From Micromonospora ferruginea (GTDB taxonomy: Bacteria > Actinomycetota > Actinomycetes > Mycobacteriales > Micromonosporaceae): a stretch of 64,000 nt of DNA. Positions 31,357-38,844 of the stretch are shown piece after piece. A program made the translations under genes and the position numbers. The notes under the pieces are model-generated. The model worked only from the letters and a program-made list of their open reading frames with translations, searched no databases and was not told the origin of the DNA. Within the stretch, counting starts at the first letter, position 1, and each line of letters starts with the position of its first letter. The stretch lies in NCBI RefSeq assembly GCF_013694245.2, contig NZ_CP059322.2, positions 4,099,001-4,163,000 of the forward strand, read 5' to 3'.

Positions 31357-32028
31357 TCACGAGGGAACCGCGGTGACCACGATGTTGTCGCGGTAGTGCC
31401 GGGTCTTCGGGTCGAACGGCCCGCCGCAGGTGATCAAGGTCAGGCGCGGCTTGCCGTCGCGGGCGAAGTACCGCTCCAGCGGGATCTTGGTCTTGGTGTA
31501 CTCCTCGCGGGCCACCACCCGGTAGCTCCGTTCCTTCCCGTCCGAGCCGGTGGCGGTGAGGGTGTCCCCCCGGTCCAGTTCCCGCAGCCGGAAGAACGCG
31601 CCCTTGCCCTGCTCGGCGCTGTCCACGTGCCCGGCGATCACCACCGAGCCGGCCCCGGCCTCCAGGCCCGGCCCGTAGCGGTACCAGCCGACCTGGTTCA
31701 CGCTCGGCGGCACCTCGAACTCGTTGGTGCGGTCGTTGATGCCGACCGGGTCGACCGAGGCGGTGACCTTGATCGGCGGGATGCTCAGCCGTACCGGTGG
31801 CACGGTCTTCCCGTCCGCCGGCAGCGTGCCCGCGTTCACCGGCACCGACGGGTCCCCGGTCGACGCCGCGCTCGGCGTCGCCGCGGGGGTGGTGCTGGCC
31901 AGCGCCGCCGCCTCGTCGGCGCCGACGTCCTCGGCGGGCTGGGACCCGCACGCGACGAGCGACGCCACGGTGAGCGCGGCGGCGCCGGCGGCCATCGCCG
32001 CCAGCGCCCCGCGGTTGCGCACCGTCAC
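31357..32028 (-). CDS. Class F sortase
   Basis: Extracytoplasmic transpeptidase of 223 residues. A hydrophobic N-terminus ends with a lipobox-like LVACG, then an Ala/Thr/Pro linker to about residue 70. The sortase barrel follows with the catalytic His in VIAGHVDS, Cys in LITCGG and Arg in KTRHYRDN. Sortases attach surface proteins at LPXTG-like motifs, but class F substrates are poorly known. GTG at 32028 overlaps the DUF4397 gene stop (GTGA), so the two are coupled; a longer reading to 32109 is rejected. Confidence 0.92.
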   Translation of the reverse strand: MTVRNRGALAAMAAGAAALTVASLVACGSQPAEDVGADEAAALASTTPAATPSAASTGDPSVPVNAGTLPADGKTVPPVRLSIPPIKVTASVDPVGINDRTNEFEVPPSVNQVGWYRYGPGLEAGAGSVVIAGHVDSAEQGKGAFFRLRELDRGDTLTATGSDGKERSYRVVAREEYTKTKIPLERYFARDGKPRLTLITCGGPFDPKTRHYRDNIVVTAVPS

Positions 32029-32855
32029 CGGCGAGCGGCCCGGGTGGTGGCCACCCGCGCCCCGCCGCCGACCAGGAGCAGCACGCCGGCGCCGGCCAGC
32101 ACGTACCACCAGGTGTCCACGCCGGTGCCGGCCTGGCCGCCGGTGCCGCTCGGCACGCCGCCCGGCGCGGAGTGCAGGCCGCTGATGGTCTGCGCGACCA
32201 GGTCCAGGTTCTTGGCGTCGGCGGAGCCGATCGCGTAGACGATGGTGGCGGTGCCCTCCTTGAGGTTCAGGTCGGCCGGGCCGATCGCGACGGTGTCGGT
32301 GCCGGCGAGCACCACGTCCGCCTTCACGGTGCCGGCGGCCACGTCGGCCTTGGCCTCCTTGGGGTTGGTCAGGCCCTCGAAGACCGGCTTGCCACCGGCC
32401 CGCACATCGACGGCCGGCGCGGCGGCGGTGTGCCGGACGATCAGCCGGGCCTTGCCGGCGCCCACCTTGGACACGTCGTTGACGAACGGGGTGATCTGCG
32501 GCTTGCCGTCGGCGCTCAGGTGGGCGGCGAGGCTGATGTTCGCCCCACCCGGCACCTCGGCGTCGTCGACCTTGAGGATCGCCTTGTCGATCGCCTCGCC
32601 GGGCTTGGTCAGCGCGATGTCGTACTCGCCCTCGGGGAGGGTGAGCGGGCCGGCCACGTCGCCGGGCTTGAAGTTGTTCAAGGTCTTCTTGCCGTTGACG
32701 TAGACGTCGACCGGGGTGTCCGGGATGCCGTGGACGACGGAGACCTTCGACGAGGCGGCGTAGGCCGGGCTCATGGTCGCGGCGCCGACGCCGGCGAAGG
32801 TCAGGGCGGCCACCGCGCCGCCCGCGGCGACCCGACGGAACATGGCGAACTGCAT
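32025..32855 (-). CDS. Secreted DUF4397 protein with C-terminal membrane anchor
   Basis: 276 residues. Signal peptide ending near AYAA (about residue 34), then two DUF4397 beta domains (KVSVVHGIPDTPVDVYVNG; ARLIVRHTAAAPAVDVRAG), a Gly/Thr-rich stretch and a C-terminal hydrophobic helix (about 249-265) followed by Arg-rich residues. This layout is that of a sortase substrate, yet no LPXTG motif is seen before the helix. ATG has a perfect GGAGG upstream. Cotranscribed with the sortase, divergent from the sigma factor gene. Confidence 0.92.
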   Translation of the reverse strand: MQFAMFRRVAAGGAVAALTFAGVGAATMSPAYAASSKVSVVHGIPDTPVDVYVNGKKTLNNFKPGDVAGPLTLPEGEYDIALTKPGEAIDKAILKVDDAEVPGGANISLAAHLSADGKPQITPFVNDVSKVGAGKARLIVRHTAAAPAVDVRAGGKPVFEGLTNPKEAKADVAAGTVKADVVLAGTDTVAIGPADLNLKEGTATIVYAIGSADAKNLDLVAQTISGLHSAPGGVPSGTGGQAGTGVDTWWYVLAGAGVLLLVGGGARVATTRAARR

Positions 32856-32927
32856 TGTCTGCCTCCTGGTGGTTGGTGCTGATTCGTCAGGCCTGGCTTG
32901 CAGAACGGGTTACGCCGGCCCGGACGT

Positions 32928-32981
32928 CGCCGGATGCGCCCCGAATCTGTTTTCTTTTTCCGGCCGCGGACGCATCCGGCG
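32928..32981. promoter_or_regulatory. Inverted repeat in the sigma factor/DUF4397 divergent region
   Basis: CGCCGGATGCG at 32928-32938 is exactly complementary to 32971-32981, around a 32-base centre with a pyrimidine-rich run (TCTGTTTTCTTTTTCC). Just upstream, GAAC at 32903 and CGTC at 32925 resemble the two boxes of an ECF-type promoter, though their 18-base spacing is slightly long. It may serve both genes. Confidence 0.35.
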
Positions 32982-33014
32982 GGGGCCCTGGCGACGAAGA
33001 GGAGGTGACGGGCA

Positions 33015-33701
33015 TTGCACGAACAACACCGGGAGAGTGGGGCGGGGGCGGTGGGAGTTACAGTTCGGCATGCCCCACGGATGGCGAGCCGCCCGGTGAC
33101 GGCGGCGAGGCAGGGACCCGAGCCGCCGAAAGACGACGATCTGGCGATGCGGTTCCGCGACGGCGACGAGGCCGCCCTGCGGGAGGCGTACGACCGGTTC
33201 GGCCGCGCGGTGCTGCACCTGGCCGCCTCGACGCTGGTGAACCGGAGCGACGCCGAGGACGTGACCCAGGCGACGTTCGTCGCCGCCTGGCTCGGTCGGG
33301 AGACGTTCGACCCGACGAAGGGATCACTGATCGGCTGGCTGCTCGGGATCGGGCGGCGCAAGGTGGTCGACCGGATCCGGGCCTCGGCCCGGGAGACCCG
33401 GGTGGTCGAGACGGTCAAGCAACTGCCCGAGCCGGTGGACACCGGCCCCGACCCCGACACGGTGGTCGACCGGCTGGTGGTCGCCGACGAGCTGGCCCGG
33501 CTTCCCGACGAGCAACGTCGGATGCTGGAGTTGGCGTTCTACGACGACCTGACACACCAGCAGATCTCGGCCGTGACCGGGGTGCCGCTCGGCACGGTCA
33601 AGAGTCACATCCGGCGCGGCATGCAGAGCCTGAAACGCAGATGGGAGGTGGACGGTGCAGCACCTGGACCACGACCGGCTGGTCTTTCTGGCGCTCGGTG
33701 A
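33015..33701 (+). CDS. RNA polymerase sigma factor, ECF/SigK-like
   Basis: 228 residues. Region 2 (MRFRDGDEAALREAYDRFGRAV to DVTQATFVAAW) and region 4 (LPDEQRRMLELAFYDDLTHQQISAVTGVPLGTVKSHIRRGM) are both complete. The start is set at TTG 33015 because GGAGGTGA, a near-perfect ribosome site, lies five bases before it; the next ATG (33081) has no such site. The anti-sigma gene begins 47 bases before this gene ends, so the two are coupled. It likely drives its own operon and perhaps the divergent sortase pair. Confidence 0.93.
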   Translation: MHEQHRESGAGAVGVTVRHAPRMASRPVTAARQGPEPPKDDDLAMRFRDGDEAALREAYDRFGRAVLHLAASTLVNRSDAEDVTQATFVAAWLGRETFDPTKGSLIGWLLGIGRRKVVDRIRASARETRVVETVKQLPEPVDTGPDPDTVVDRLVVADELARLPDEQRRMLELAFYDDLTHQQISAVTGVPLGTVKSHIRRGMQSLKRRWEVDGAAPGPRPAGLSGAR

Positions 33702-34428
33702 GAGCGAGGCGGCCGACGGAGAATCCACCCACCTCGCCACCTGCGCGCACTGCCGCGGCGAGCTGGAGACGCTTCAGCACGTGGCCGGTCTCGGCGCCGG
33801 CACCCAGGGCCTGACCGAGCTGCCCGACCCGCCGGAGCACGTCTGGCAGGGCATCATGGCCGAGATCCGGGCCGCCGAGGAACTGCCCACGTTGAACGGT
33901 CGCCGCCCGCCGCTCGACGGCGACGCGGTCGGTGACCCGGCCGGCCGGCCGGTTGTCGCGACCCGGTCGCGTCGTGGCCGCCGGTGGCCCCGCTGGGCGA
34001 GCACCGCGGTCACCGCCACCGCCGCTGCGGTGATCGGCGTGGCGGGCACCGCGGTGGTGCTCGGCGCCGGCGGGGACGAGCCCGCGCCGCAGCCGACGGT
34101 GCTGGCCAGCGCGCCACTGGCGGCGTTCGGCTCGACCCCGAAGGACGCGTCCGGCGACGCCCGGGTGCTCGGTGACAACCAACTGCATCTGCATGTGGCG
34201 AATCTCCCGAGCGTTCCGGGGTACTACGAGGTCTGGCTGATCGACCCGAAGACGATGGAGATGTTCTCGGTGGGCACGTTGAGCAACGGATCGGGGGACG
34301 CGTTGCTGCCGATCCCCCACAACGTGGACCTGAGCACCTTCACCGTCGTCGACATCAGCGCCGAGCAGTACGACAACAACACCCGCCACTCCGGCGACAG
34401 CCTGCTGAGGGGCACCCTGACGGGCTGA
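33655..34428 (+). CDS. RskA-type anti-sigma factor
   Basis: 257-residue membrane protein that would hold the upstream sigma factor. The N-terminal cytoplasmic domain has the zinc anti-sigma motif HLATCAHC; one membrane helix is at about 116-140; the extracytoplasmic C-terminal half is the RskA domain (LHLHVANLPSVPGYYEVWLID). Such proteins release the sigma factor after regulated proteolysis. GTG at 33655 follows GGGAGG and lies inside the sigma gene. Confidence 0.94.
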   Translation: MQHLDHDRLVFLALGESEAADGESTHLATCAHCRGELETLQHVAGLGAGTQGLTELPDPPEHVWQGIMAEIRAAEELPTLNGRRPPLDGDAVGDPAGRPVVATRSRRGRRWPRWASTAVTATAAAVIGVAGTAVVLGAGGDEPAPQPTVLASAPLAAFGSTPKDASGDARVLGDNQLHLHVANLPSVPGYYEVWLIDPKTMEMFSVGTLSNGSGDALLPIPHNVDLSTFTVVDISAEQYDNNTRHSGDSLLRGTLTG

Positions 34429-34477
34429 TCGGCGGGCCGGCTCAGCTCCCCGGCCCGCCGATCAGCTCCACACCGAA

Positions 34478-34519
34478 GAAGAAGGCCGCCGCCCGAGGTT
34501 CCGGGCGGCGGCCTTCTTC
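34478..34519. terminator. Bidirectional terminator between anti-sigma gene and etfA
   Basis: An 18-bp perfect stem (GAAGAAGGCCGCCGCCCG at 34478-34495, complement at 34502-34519) with a six-base loop. The arms end in AAGAAG/CTTCTTC, giving partial U-tracts in both directions, which fits the convergent genes on each side. Confidence 0.85.
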
Positions 34520-34530
34520 GTGACCGGGGG

Positions 34531-35490
34531 TCACTTACGCTTGCGGATCTCCTCGGCGGCCTGCGGGACGATCTTGAACAGGTCGCCGACCACGCCGTAG
34601 TCGGCCAGCTCGAAGATCGGCGCCTCGGCGTCCTTGTTCACCGCGACGATGGTCTTCGAGGTCTGCATGCCGGCCCGGTGCTGGATCGCGCCGGAGATGC
34701 CGAGCGCGACGTAGAGCTGCGGGGAGACGGTCTTGCCGGTCTGGCCGACCTGGAACTGGTGCGGGTAGTAGCCGGAGTCGACCGCGGCACGGGACGCGCC
34801 GACCGCGCCGCCGAGCAGGTCGGCCATCTCCTCGACCAGCTTGAAGTTGTCGGCGTTGCCGACACCGCGACCGCCGGAGACGACGATCGAGGCCTCGGTC
34901 AGCTCGGGGCGGGAGCCCTTCTGCTCGGCGACCCGCTCGACGACCTTGGCCAGCTTGTCCGCGTCGGTGACCGACACGGTGAGCTGCTCGACGGCCGGGC
35001 TGGCCGCGGCCGGGGTCGGGTTGAGCGAGTTCGGCCGGACGGTGACCAGCGGCAGGCCCTTGGTGACCTTGGACTTGACGATGGTGGAGCCGGCGAACGC
35101 GACCTGGGTGGCGGTGCCGTCGGCGTCCAGGCCGACCACGTCGGTCAGGATGCCGTTGTCCAGCTTGACGGCCAGCCGGGCGGCGATCTCCTTGCCCTCC
35201 TGCGAGGAGGCGAGCAGCACGGCGGCCGGCTGCACCCGCTTGACCAGCTCGGCGACCACGGTGGCCTTGGGCGCCACCAGGAAGCCGTCGATCTCCTCGC
35301 CCTCGGCGGCGTAGATCTTCTCCGCGCCGTACTCGCCCAGCTTGGCGCTCAGCGCGTCGGCGGCGCCGGCACCGCCGAGCACGACCGCGCTCGGGGTGCC
35401 CAGCTCGCGGGCGAGGGTGAGCATCTCACACGTGACCTTCTTGACGCCGAATTCCTTGGTGGCTTCGACGACGACGAGAACCTCAGCCAT
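34531..35490 (-). CDS. etfA: Electron transfer flavoprotein alpha subunit
   Basis: FAD-binding subunit of ETF, 319 residues, which passes electrons from acyl-CoA and similar dehydrogenases toward the respiratory chain. The C-terminal FAD domain shows [24 protein letters not shown] and [11 protein letters not shown], then [26 protein letters not shown] at 35490 follows AGAGG; an upstream in-frame start at 35505 is unlikely. Directly downstream of etfB with an 11-base gap. Confidence 0.97.
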   Translation of the reverse strand: MAEVLVVVEATKEFGVKKVTCEMLTLARELGTPSAVVLGGAGAADALSAKLGEYGAEKIYAAEGEEIDGFLVAPKATVVAELVKRVQPAAVLLASSQEGKEIAARLAVKLDNGILTDVVGLDADGTATQVAFAGSTIVKSKVTKGLPLVTVRPNSLNPTPAAASPAVEQLTVSVTDADKLAKVVERVAEQKGSRPELTEASIVVSGGRGVGNADNFKLVEEMADLLGGAVGASRAAVDSGYYPHQFQVGQTGKTVSPQLYVALGISGAIQHRAGMQTSKTIVAVNKDAEAPIFELADYGVVGDLFKIVPQAAEEIRKRK

Positions 35491-35501
35491 GTCCAGACCT
35501 C

Positions 35502-36281
35502 TCACACGAACTTTTCGGTGGCGAGGAACTCGACCAGCTTGACGCCGCCCTCGCCCTCGTCGGTGATCTTCTCGCCGCCGGAGCGCGGCGGGCGCTTGGT
35601 GTGCTCCAGCACCGCGCTGGTGGCGCCGTCGACGCCCACCTCGGTCGGCGCCACGCCCAGGTCGCCCAGGGAGAGCGTCTGCACCGGCTTCTTCTTCGCG
35701 GCCATGATGCCCTTGAAGGAGGGGTAGCGCGGCTCGTTGATGGTGTCCCAGACGGAGACCACGGCCGGGGTCGAGGCGGTGACCACCTCGTAGCCCTCCT
35801 CGGTCTGCCGCTCGGCGGTGAGGGTGGCGCCGTCGACGGTGAGCTTGCGCGCGCCGGTCAGCGCGGCCACGCCCAGCCGCTCGGCGATCATGTGCGGCAT
35901 GACCTGCACCCGACCGTCGGTGGACTCGGCGCCGCAGATGACGAGGTCGGCGTTGAGCTGCCCGAGGGCGGCCGCGAGCACCTTCGAGGTGGCCACGGCG
36001 CAGGAGCCGTGCAGCGCGTCGTCGACGACGTGGACGGCCTTGTCCGGCCCCATGGAGAGCGCCTTGCGGATCGACTCGGTCGCCCGGTCCGGACCCATGG
36101 TCAGGATGGTGACCTCGCCGCCGTGCGCCTCCTTGATCTTCAACGCCTCTTCGATGGCGTACTCGTCCATCTCGTTGATGACGTTGTTCGCCGAGCCGCG
36201 GTCGACGGTGTTGTCGTCAGATCGCAGGTTGCGGTCCGCGCCCGAATCGGGCACCTGCTTGACGAGTACGACGATGTTCAT
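35502..36281 (-). CDS. etfB: Electron transfer flavoprotein beta subunit
   Basis: AMP-binding partner of EtfA, 259 residues. MNIVVLVKQVPDSG at the start, the IEEALKIKEAHGGEVT helix and DLVICGAESTDGRVQVMPHMIAERLG (AMP-site region) are typical. GGAGGG lies upstream of ATG 36281. The 188-base region before it must hold the operon promoter; no clear boxes were found. Confidence 0.97.
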   Translation of the reverse strand: MNIVVLVKQVPDSGADRNLRSDDNTVDRGSANNVINEMDEYAIEEALKIKEAHGGEVTILTMGPDRATESIRKALSMGPDKAVHVVDDALHGSCAVATSKVLAAALGQLNADLVICGAESTDGRVQVMPHMIAERLGVAALTGARKLTVDGATLTAERQTEEGYEVVTASTPAVVSVWDTINEPRYPSFKGIMAAKKKPVQTLSLGDLGVAPTEVGVDGATSAVLEHTKRPPRSGGEKITDEGEGGVKLVEFLATEKFV

Positions 36282-36469
36282 CGCGCTTCGACGACCCTCC
36301 TGTTTGGTGTAGCGATCACTCGCCCGGTCACGGGCGCAGCCTCCCGCGTGACTTAACGCTCGGTCAACTGCGGGACGCTGTGCAGTTGCCCACGGGCCAA
36401 TGTTACCCGCAAGTAGCTTCGACTCCCCGTGGGCCCGGAGTGACGCAACTCACCGTAGCCCGGCGGCGC

Positions 36470-36874
36470 TCAGGCCGCCTCGGCCAGGGCCACCCGGATC
36501 TTGTCGATCGCCGCCGCCTCGGCCGGCTCCATCCCCCGGTGCGCCTGCGCCACCCGGTCCGCCGCCGCCAGCACCACCGACCGGTACGCCTCGACGTCCC
36601 CCGGCGACTTGGCCCGCAGGATCTCCACCGCCCGGCCCAGCGCCGGCAGCACCACCGACTCGATCTCCAGCGCGGAGTCACGGGGCAACTGCGGCAGCGG
36701 GCCGGTGGTGAGCGCCTCCTTGACCACGCCGCCGGCGTCGGCCAGCGCCCCGGAGGCGGCGATGCTCTCCCGCACCATGGCCAGCACCCCCGGTACGGCG
36801 TTGGAGACCAGGAAGACCGCCCCGAACGCGCCGGTCTTCAGGGTGAGCTGCTCGTCCGCCGTCAACCGGTCCAT
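36470..36874 (-). CDS. Hypothetical alpha-helical protein
   Basis: 134 residues, not recognised. Predicted to be mostly helical, with a conserved-looking LKTGAFGAVFLVSNAVPGVLAMVRESI segment near the start and charged C-terminal helices. No membrane helix or signal peptide. ATG at 36874 begins two bases after the acetyltransferase stop (TGATCATG), so it is cotranscribed and likely coupled; a longer reading to 37048 is rejected. Confidence 0.75.
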   Translation of the reverse strand: MDRLTADEQLTLKTGAFGAVFLVSNAVPGVLAMVRESIAASGALADAGGVVKEALTTGPLPQLPRDSALEIESVVLPALGRAVEILRAKSPGDVEAYRSVVLAAADRVAQAHRGMEPAEAAAIDKIRVALAEAA

Positions 36875-36876
36875 GA

Positions 36877-37674
36877 TCACGGAGTGTAGACGTAGGGCGT
36901 GGTGGTGGTGACCGCAACGAGACCGAGCCGCTCCAGGATGGGCCGGCTGTCCGGCGAGCAGTCGACCTGCACCAGCGTCTTGCCGCGTTGCTGCGCCAGC
37001 CGCGCCCGGTGGCCCACCAGCGCCCGGTAGATCCCCTTCTTCCGCCACTGCGGCAGCGTCGACCCGCCCCAGAGGCTGACGAAACCGCTGTCGCCCTCGA
37101 AGCGGACCCAGCCGGCGCTGACCACCGTCTCACCGGCCTCGGCCACCACGATCGCGATGGACTGGGGATCCGCCTCGATCTCGCGGGCCAGCCCGGTCAC
37201 CAGGTGGCTCCGGTCGTCGTGCCAGACCTCCTCCTCCATGGCGGCGATCCGCTCCAGGTCGGCGCGGCCGGAGACCTCACGCAGGCGTACCCCCTCGGGG
37301 AGCACCGGGACGGCGGCGGCGAGCGGCGCCACCGGGCCGACCACGACGGTCTCCTGGTCCTCCGGGACGAAGCCGGCGGCGCGCAGCCGGTCGGCCAGGT
37401 CGGCCGGCTCGTCGTGCCCGGCGAGCTTCCACTCGACCGCCTCGCCCCGGGCCCGGAAGACCTCGACCTGCCGGGCGATCAGCGCGTCCAGCTCGGCGCC
37501 GGCCAGGCCGTCCAGCGTCCGGTAGGTGAGGAATCCGCGCTGGTCCAGGCCGAGCACGCGGAACAGCGGGCCGTCCCGCTCGATGGTCACCCCGGCCGGC
37601 ACCGGGTTCGGCAGCTCCGGGCGGATCTGGCTGTCGTAGGCCTCGCGCAGGGCGCGCGCGTCAAGATCGGTCAT
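36877..37674 (-). CDS. GNAT-family N-acetyltransferase
   Basis: 265 residues. The C-terminal half holds the acetyl-CoA fold: AIVVAEAGETVVSAGWVRF, then the pyrophosphate loop LPQWRKKGIYRALVGHR, then LVQVDCSPDSRPILERLGL. The N-terminal about 110 residues are less conserved and may bind the acceptor, which is unknown. ATG at 37674. The following small gene starts two bases after this stop. Confidence 0.88.
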   Translation of the reverse strand: MTDLDARALREAYDSQIRPELPNPVPAGVTIERDGPLFRVLGLDQRGFLTYRTLDGLAGAELDALIARQVEVFRARGEAVEWKLAGHDEPADLADRLRAAGFVPEDQETVVVGPVAPLAAAVPVLPEGVRLREVSGRADLERIAAMEEEVWHDDRSHLVTGLAREIEADPQSIAIVVAEAGETVVSAGWVRFEGDSGFVSLWGGSTLPQWRKKGIYRALVGHRARLAQQRGKTLVQVDCSPDSRPILERLGLVAVTTTTPYVYTP

Positions 37675-37715
37675 CCCCTCAGGCTAGGCGGGAGGCCAAG
37701 CGGATAATCGGTGCC

Positions 37716-38102
37716 GTGTGGGAGTCGATCAGGCGCTGGTTCGACCCGCGGGAGCTGCGCTCGGTCGGCACCCCGCCGGACTACCGTTTCTCGCTGGCCA
37801 ACGAGCGGACGTTCCTGGCCTGGCTGCGGACCGGGCTGGCACTGGTCGCGGGCGGGCTGGCCGCCGCCCAGTTCCTGCCCCCGCTCCCGCTGGCCCACTT
37901 GCGCGAAGGGCTCGCCGTCGGGCTGCTGCTGCTCGGCGCCACCGTGTCGATCCGGGCGGTGGACCACTGGGCCCGCACCGAACGCGCGATCCGGCTGGGC
38001 GAGGAGCTGCCGGCGTCCCGGTTCCCGGCCGTGCTGGCGCTGATCGTCGCGCTCGGCGCGCTGGTCCTGGTCGCCGCCGTGCTCCTGCGGGGGACCCCGT
38101 GA
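37716..38102 (+). CDS. DUF202 (YidH-like) membrane protein 1
   Basis: 128 residues with three helices. RFSLANERTFLAWLRTGLALVAGG is the DUF202 signature. Function is unknown; homologues are small inner-membrane proteins. GTG at 37716. Its stop overlaps the start of a second DUF202 gene (GTGA), so they form a tandem pair. Confidence 0.9.
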   Translation: MWESIRRWFDPRELRSVGTPPDYRFSLANERTFLAWLRTGLALVAGGLAAAQFLPPLPLAHLREGLAVGLLLLGATVSIRAVDHWARTERAIRLGEELPASRFPAVLALIVALGALVLVAAVLLRGTP

Positions 38103-38398
38103 CCGGTGACCCCGGGCTGCCCGCCGAACGCACCCGGCTGGCCTGGCGACGCACCCTGCTCACCCTGACCGTGGTGCTGCTGCTCCAGCTCCGCCCGGCG
38201 TTCACCGGACGGGTCGTGGACGCGGCGCTGGCCGGGGTCGCGATCCTGGTCTGGCTGGTCGTGCTCGCCGTCGCCTGGCGACGCGCCACCGGGTCCCCCC
38301 CGCGCCGGCTCGGGCGGGTCGCGATGCCGCTGACCGCGCTCGGCGCCGCCGCCCTGGCGCTGCTCGGCGTGGCGCACGTGCTCGGCAGGGTGCACTGA
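38099..38398 (+). CDS. DUF202 membrane protein 2
   Basis: 99 residues, three helices. LPAERTRLAWRRTLLTLTVV is the DUF202 motif in shortened form. GTG at 38099 overlaps the preceding gene by four bases; a longer reading in this frame from 37718 is only a shadow of the first gene. The two proteins probably form a hetero-oligomer. Confidence 0.85.
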   Translation: MTGDPGLPAERTRLAWRRTLLTLTVVLLLQLRPAFTGRVVDAALAGVAILVWLVVLAVAWRRATGSPPRRLGRVAMPLTALGAAALALLGVAHVLGRVH

Positions 38399-38424
38399 CC
38401 GCACCCGGTGCGCCATCATGGGGC

Positions 38425-38823
38425 ATGGCCCGCCTCTACGTACTGCTGTTCCTGATCCAGGTCGTGCTCGCCGTCTGCGCGCTGATCAGCTGCCTCTCCG
38501 CCGAGGACGAGCAGGTCAAGGTGCTACCCCGGCTGGCCTGGGTGCTGGTCATCCTGTTCTTCCCGCTGGTCGGCTCGATCGCCTGGTTCGTGGCCGGCCG
38601 GGAGCGCCCGGACGGGGTGCTCGGCGCCACCGGAGCGACCGGCTCCGCCGCCCCGGCCCGCCGCCCGGTCGCCCCGGACGACGACCCGGACTTCCTCGCC
38701 TCGCTCGACAAGCGCTCCCGCGACGAGGACCGCGAGCGCCTGCAACGCTGGGAGGACGACCTGCGCCGCCGCGAGGAGGAGCTGCGCGACCGGCCCGACG
38801 ACCGGGACCGCCCGGAGGTCTGA
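38425..38823 (+). CDS. PLDc_N-type membrane protein
   Basis: 132 residues. Two helices (about 4-25 and 36-58) with the PLD-nuclease N-terminal pattern (LPRLAWVLVILFFPLVGSIAWFV), as found at the N-terminus of cardiolipin synthases but here without the catalytic HKD domains. The tail is charged and probably coiled-coil (EDRERLQRWEDDLRRREEEL). ATG at 38425, same direction as the DUF202 pair and 26 bases after it. Confidence 0.85.
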   Translation: MARLYVLLFLIQVVLAVCALISCLSAEDEQVKVLPRLAWVLVILFFPLVGSIAWFVAGRERPDGVLGATGATGSAAPARRPVAPDDDPDFLASLDKRSRDEDRERLQRWEDDLRRREEELRDRPDDRDRPEV

Positions 38824-38844
38824 ACGGGCCGTGCGGCGTCGCGG

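Noticed and set aside
31724..32185. 153-residue plus-strand ORF opposite the sortase gene
   Set aside because: Ser/Ala/Pro-rich shadow; the sortase catalytic motifs on the other strand are unambiguous.
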